Of a stretch of 64,000 nucleotides of DNA, positions 60,020-64,000 are shown in pieces. The DNA comes from Daphnia carinata (taxonomy: Eukaryota > Arthropoda > Branchiopoda > Diplostraca > Daphniidae), in assembly GCF_022539665.2 (NCBI RefSeq), contig NC_081331.1:13610638-13674637 (forward strand), written 5' to 3'. Made by a program: the position numbers and the translations under genes. How positions within the stretch are numbered: the first letter of the stretch is position 1; every line of letters starts with the position of its first letter. The notes beneath the pieces were generated by a model that was given only the letters and a program-made list of their open reading frames with translations, had not been told where the DNA came from and made no database searches.

Positions 60020-61076
60020 CTACACATACTTGAAAAACCATTTTTTGTCGTATGGGGATATCCAATCATGGCAACCACCCATATTATTTTTAATAACATA
60101 TTCAGGGGTATAAGGGTTAACATTAGAAGCTGCCAACTCTTTTTCTTTCATTTTCTCTGCTTCCATCAGGTCATAGCTAGTTGCTTTTGCTTTGAAAGGT
60201 AGTATATGGGCGACTTCATTGAGGAAACTGAAAACCTGCACGAACTCGCATTTGCCACCCACCTCGACTATGACACGACCGGCTTTGATAGGCGTCACGT
60301 AATGATCGATGGCTCCTTTGCCTCCGCCCATACGTTTACCTTGACCCTACAAAATTTGAGTATAAAAAGCAACAAGAAAATTAAGACATATACGCAGATG
60401 ATGGCAATATTTACCTTCCGGGTGAGAGGTTGCCAGGGAGGATCTATCCTCCATACTGCAAACATTTTGGTTGCATCCATCTTTCTGTTGATGGTCATTC
60501 TTATCATTTCAATGTGACCAGAATTCAACCTGCCTCCACAGAGTGCCTGTTCATACATTATCTTGATTTTTATATTCCTCTTCCCTTGAAGATTAAATGC
60601 TTACCACAATACCATATTGCTTGTGAATGAATTCATTATGGATTAATTCAGGTCCTCTCATCAATGTTAATCGTTTTGCCATTTTAGGGGGTTTCAGATT
60701 GGAAGCATATGTAGGCACTTTATCCATATAGGTGAGTTTTGGTTTCTCAGGTAACTCGATGCCTACCTTATTTAAATACAGAGTTATTTCAAATACATTT
60801 ATATTGATGAAATTGAAAACAAACCAGAATAATCTATTGGAGGTGTATAACTCTTCATTCCAGCTGTTTGAATCACCATTCTTGGGCACCATTGCCTTAA
60901 AAATCCTGAAAAACAGCCATAATCAGTGGTGCAATTATTTATTAGCGAAAATTAAGGCCCTCAGATTCACGTTTCAAATTTCAAATCAGTTATTCTATCG
61001 GCAAGTAAGCAACATAATGTTTGGAGAGGTGTGATTAACACCATAGATTATAGGATATCTTACTTGTGGAAAGCAT
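60020..61076 (-). CDS. mRpL16: Mitochondrial large-subunit ribosomal protein L16 (uL16m)
   Basis: Component of the mitochondrial 39S/54S subunit near the tRNA sites. Five exons: 61076-61064, 60905-60825, 60762-60605, 60546-60415, 60346-60020, giving 236 aa. The first is a 13-nt coding piece (MLST plus one base), followed by a basic, Arg-containing presequence-like N-terminus. The core has IELPEKPKLTYMDKVP, RGPELIHNEF, GHIEMIRMTINRKMDATKMF, RMGGGKGAIDHYVTPIKAGR and VEVGGKCEF. The ending SPYDKKWFFKYV matches animal MRPL16. The tiny first exon is inferred from phase and GT-AG signals and is the least sure part. Confidence 0.88.
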
Positions 61077-61755
61077 TATTGTGGAGTGAAAAATGTCTAT
61101 ACAAGTCACTATAGTTGAAGAAGAATATGTTAACACATATATAAATACAATCACAAGGATTTATTACAATGCTTTCCCTATTCTGCCTGTACTTTTGTCT
61201 TACAATAAACTGATGAAGTAGAGATGAGCAGACGACGAACGGGAAGTTGCTGTTTATTCCCAAGAATGGACTGAACACGTGAAAGGCTAAAAGCTGAGAG
61301 CTATTTTTTAAATTTTTGGTGATGACGGACGCCTGCGTTCATTGACTTTGTGTTTGTTCATTTCACCTGTATCGTTACAGAATGTGAAAGAAAGTATTAT
61401 ATCTCACTACAAACTGAGAAGCTATTAGAATCAGTGGTATGAATTTTTGGAGGACCGGATAAAGAAGGAAGACTAACAAACTCGCCTTCATCCTTCTGCT
61501 TATAAACGTGGCCATTCCAAGAAAAACTATTCGACCAATGAAACGTTAGTAAAATGCTATGATTTCACAGTAATTCTGTTAGTGGGCTAGTTTTTAAGGT
61601 GTTAATTGGCCATGGTACATAAAATGGATTTGTACCATGTGGGTATCGTATTCTGAGATAATTCGGCAATATGCTGACATTATCGAATCAATAGATTTGT
61701 ATTTTTAAAATTTGAGCTTGTACAATTTCTTGGAAACTGTTAAGTCATCATAGCT
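61077..61755. other. Region between MRPL16 and the GST gene
   Basis: About 680 bp with the MRPL16 promoter/5' UTR and the GST 3' flank. No coding exon seen. Confidence 0.5.
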
Positions 61756-62670
61756 TTAAGCGGTCTTGGGACGTGTCTCGACATATTTCTTGATTTGTGG
61801 AATGTTGCCAACATATGCAACCAACTTCTTCAGATGTGGTGTCTTACCGAGAATGCCTTCGCCCAAACGCTCCATCATCAGAGAAAAGAAAGAATAATAA
61901 GCCAAATCCGCCCAGGTAATCTGCAAAGATGGTTTAAATTGCATCAATCGCTATGAGCTAATTAAAATGTTCAATAAAGCCTCATCCACTAACCGATTTG
62001 CCAACTAAGAAACCGCTGCCATTCTCTATCAATTGTTGTTCCACTTTTTGCAAATGAGGGTTTACCATATCTTGGAGAAACTGTTGATTGATTTCACAGA
62101 AAAAATATTATGTTAGCACGAAATACGAGTGGGAGGAAGTTAATCAAACCTTTTGAAACATTTCCTTTTGTTTATTTTTGTCTGTTTCGTTAACTATCGG
62201 TTTGGTTGCTGTCAAGTTGTACCATAAGGACACATTTTTTTAGATTAATGAGATCAACTGTTTTCTTTTTTTACGTCGTTGAAATCTGCTATTTACCTCC
62301 AATTAAGTCATAGATGCAATCGACATACATGTCTGCCTGACTTTGTTCCCAGTCATTTTGGCCGGCCAATCCGTGTTGTCGGGCGAGGTACCTGGCGATA
62401 GCATTCGACTGCGCTAAAGGTTTACCATCCACCTCCAAAACAGGAACCTGACCGAAGAGCGTACCTGTTAATATCATGTATGACACTCAGATGAAATTCC
62501 GGACACTGCTTATGGTTATGGTTTCAAATTTTTATACCAGCTTTGTATTTGGGCCATTCTTCGCGCTCAAAACGAAAGTCTTCGAAAACAATTTCTTGGT
62601 GTTGAAGAATCAGTCGAGCCAGTTCAGCACGGCCGGTCGAATTAAAGTAAATCAATTTATAGTGAACCAT
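61756..62670 (-). CDS. GstS: Sigma-class glutathione S-transferase (prostaglandin D synthase-like)
   Basis: Cytosolic enzyme that conjugates glutathione to electrophiles and lipid peroxidation products. Five exons: 62670-62538, 62464-62297, 62208-62150, 62080-61994, 61920-61756, giving 203 aa, the normal sigma GST length. The thioredoxin-fold domain starts MVHYKLIYFNSTGRAELARL, with catalytic Tyr8 in LIYFNSTGR. GQVPVLEVDG and the glutathione-binding AQSNAIARYLARQHGL follow. The helical C-terminal domain includes ADMYVDCIYDLI, FLVGKSITWADLAYYSFF and PQIKKYVETRPKTA. Confidence 0.95.
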
Positions 62671-63012
62671 GTCTTAACAGTGAATAGTTGCTGCCTAGTC
62701 AATAGCGGAACGGTTAAACCACAAGATCCAGAAGCGAAGTGACCGATCCCCTGCAATTTATATCGTGCCAGACATAGGGGGACCAAGCAAACATTCGTTT
62801 CTCCTATGACTTGCACCTTACCAAATTATTACGCAATAACGACTTATCACGTAGACTTGTAACAGTCTTGTAACCCATGAACTTAGCACTTTGCTATGCA
62901 TATAGGGCGGTTCACAGTTCTTATCGTATACTTCCAATGTATGTTTGTATAATTACAACTAATTAAAAAAAAATGATACATATCGTACAGATTTGTTATC
63001 GATGCTAATTTA
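62671..63012. other. GST upstream region
   Basis: Short intergenic stretch with the GST promoter and the 3' flank of the tail-anchored protein gene. Nothing else recognisable. Confidence 0.45.
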
Positions 63013-63402
63013 TTACCCAAACAAGTAAAATGAGAATACAGCGATTAACCAAAGACTTGAAAAAATGGTAAATGAAAACAAGAAGGTTACTATGGGCCAA
63101 TCGTCTCCATAGAAGCTGTCGCCTTTGTCGTCATTGTCTGCTTGATTGAGCTCAAGTTCGCTAGGCTCGTCAGTTGAAGGAAGCGTATCCCAAAATTCAG
63201 GTGGAAGCGGTGGTGGATTCCAAGCGGAAGGCGCGTCTAGCCATTTGGTGATGTTGTGCCATTTTTTCTTGTACCAAGGCTTATGCGTTTCTTTCCTTTC
63301 CTCCTCTTCCTGCATTAGTATTAACATATTCTGCACTTTGTCTTGTATGTTAGCTTGCTGGATATAAATGAATGGGAACATCGCTTCCTTCAAACACTCC
63401 AT
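63013..63402 (-). CDS. Small tail-anchored membrane protein of unknown function
   Basis: Uninterrupted 129-aa frame with a good start context (AAAATGG). A helical N-terminus (QDKVQNMLILMQEEEERKE) is followed by a Trp/Pro-rich part (WYKKKWHNITKWLDAPSAW, NPPPLPPEFWDTLP), an acidic stretch, and one C-terminal hydrophobic helix (VTFLFSFTIFSSLWLIAVF) close to the end. That layout fits a tail-anchored protein of ER or mitochondrial outer membrane. No family recognised. A 36-codon ORF ends 25 nt before this start codon on the same strand. Confidence 0.6.
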   Translation of the reverse strand: MECLKEAMFPFIYIQQANIQDKVQNMLILMQEEEERKETHKPWYKKKWHNITKWLDAPSAWNPPPLPPEFWDTLPSTDEPSELELNQADNDDKGDSFYGDDWPIVTFLFSFTIFSSLWLIAVFSFYLFG

Positions 63403-63427
63403 TTTATCGTGCCGTGGGATTCTTGAG

Positions 63428-63538
63428 TCAAATTCGATTCAAATGTTGTTGTACCAATTGGCGACTGGCATTTGCCTCCTGTTTTTGTAATTCTGGATCA
63501 TGATGTTTCCTAATTTGAGATAAATACAGCCAATACAT
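63428..63538 (-). CDS. 36-codon small ORF upstream of the tail-anchored protein
   Basis: Starts MYWLYLSQIRKHHDPELQKQ and continues as a polar, Gln/Asn-rich helix-like sequence. An in-frame TGA lies a few codons before the ATG, so this is a complete frame. It ends 25 nt upstream of the 63402 start, as expected of an upstream ORF or a bicistronic partner. It could also be a chance frame; a potential splice acceptor (AAATTAG) lies inside it. Confidence 0.3.
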   Translation of the reverse strand: MYWLYLSQIRKHHDPELQKQEANASRQLVQQHLNRI

Positions 63539-63614
63539 ATAAACATTAGCGTTTCACATGTAGTTCATTCGTGCATGAACCCAAAGAAAAAATTCTGCCT
63601 CGGCGTAAAGCATT

Positions 63615-63620
63615 TTTATT
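63615..63620 (-). other. Polyadenylation signal of the gene at the window edge
   Basis: AATAAA on the minus strand about 137 nt after the stop codon at 63757. Confidence 0.45.
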
Positions 63621-63756
63621 GTAAATAATAAGGAATTGTCATTTTTTTGTAAAAAAAATAATTAGTGGCAGTTAAAAACAAACTCACTTACTACACTTAT
63701 AAAATCACTTATTAAAAATATATAGTTATTAAACAAAAATAAAATACAAGGAATAT

Positions 63757-63973
63757 TCAGGTCGGTTTTTGAGTAGACGATGGTTTTTCCAACTGATCCA
63801 GTTTTCTGTGCCGTCTCATTGAGGAAAGGATACCATCCAGACTTGTAGTTTTCTTCTTCGCACTGCCTCTTGGCTGTTTATTAACACCCATCCCAGGACC
63901 AACCCTGGTTGGGCCAGGTTTTGTTGTGGCACTGGGTTCATCCAGGAAGTCAAAATCAGACTTTTCTTCAGTT
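63757..63973 (-). CDS. Last coding exon of an unrecognised gene (partial, runs off the window)
   Basis: An acceptor (CTTTCTGTAG) at 63974 opens a frame of about 71 residues ending in TGA at 63757-63759. It begins EEKSDFDFLDEPSATTKPGP, then has a Gly/Pro-rich linker, a basic segment (QPRGSAKKKTTSLDGILSSM) and the end RRHRKLDQLEKPSSTQKPT. It looks like a disordered, basic C-terminal tail. No family can be named. Upstream exons lie beyond 64000. Confidence 0.6.
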
Positions 63974-64000
63974 CTACAGAAAGCAAGTTTATTAATCCAT

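Overview
This window is animal nuclear DNA. Genes are split by many short GT-AG introns, often 60-110 bp, apart from two long introns in the first gene. The contents point to an arthropod, most likely a branchiopod crustacean such as Daphnia: a one-domain chitin-binding (CBM14) cuticle-type protein, a fused trehalose-6-phosphate synthase/phosphatase, a sigma-class GST and a dunce-type PDE4. The species is an inference. There are no bacterial, viral or CRISPR features. I built the exon models by hand from splice signals, reading frame and remembered family sequences. Each full model closes in frame, but none was checked against transcripts.

Layout. 1-17.5 kb: a cAMP-specific phosphodiesterase of the PDE4/dunce family (+ strand), with a super-short domain layout, two long introns rich in low-complexity DNA, and a long 3' UTR. 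17.55-19.8 kb: an AT-rich block with imperfect terminal inverted repeats, two ~295-bp copies 882 bp apart and a perfect 32-bp palindrome, probably a non-autonomous transposon or satellite. 20.1-23.8 kb: a secreted M1 aminopeptidase (- strand). 25.6-29.9 kb: two tandem aquaglyceroporin genes (+) with identical intron phases. 30.4-31.4 kb: the CBM14 cuticle-type protein (-). 32.9-35.9 kb: trehalose synthase (-). 37.4-43.1 kb: a PACS-family sorting protein (-).

45.7-64 kb is a compact, gene-dense part. It holds a Ly6-like secreted protein, a possible unknown gene divergent from LSM10, LSM10 (U7 snRNP), a BLOC1S3-like protein tail to tail with LSM10, a helical/Schlafen-AlbA protein, STIMATE (TMEM110), an Arg/Glu-rich secreted repeat protein, glycerol kinase 5, HYPK, mitochondrial ribosomal protein L16, a sigma GST, a small tail-anchored protein preceded by a 36-codon ORF, and the last exon of an unrecognised gene.

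The genes do not form one pathway. Themes are cAMP and calcium signalling (PDE4, STIMATE), glycerol and trehalose metabolism (aquaglyceroporins, GK5, TPS), trafficking (PACS, BLOC1S3) and RNA/protein housekeeping (LSM10, HYPK, MRPL16). The items most worth a second look are the Schlafen-like protein with a degenerate-looking active site, the open frame after the LSM10 stop codon, the start codon of LSM10 inside a CRE palindrome shared with an opposing ORF, the Arg-rich repeat protein, and the repeat block at 17.5-19.8 kb.
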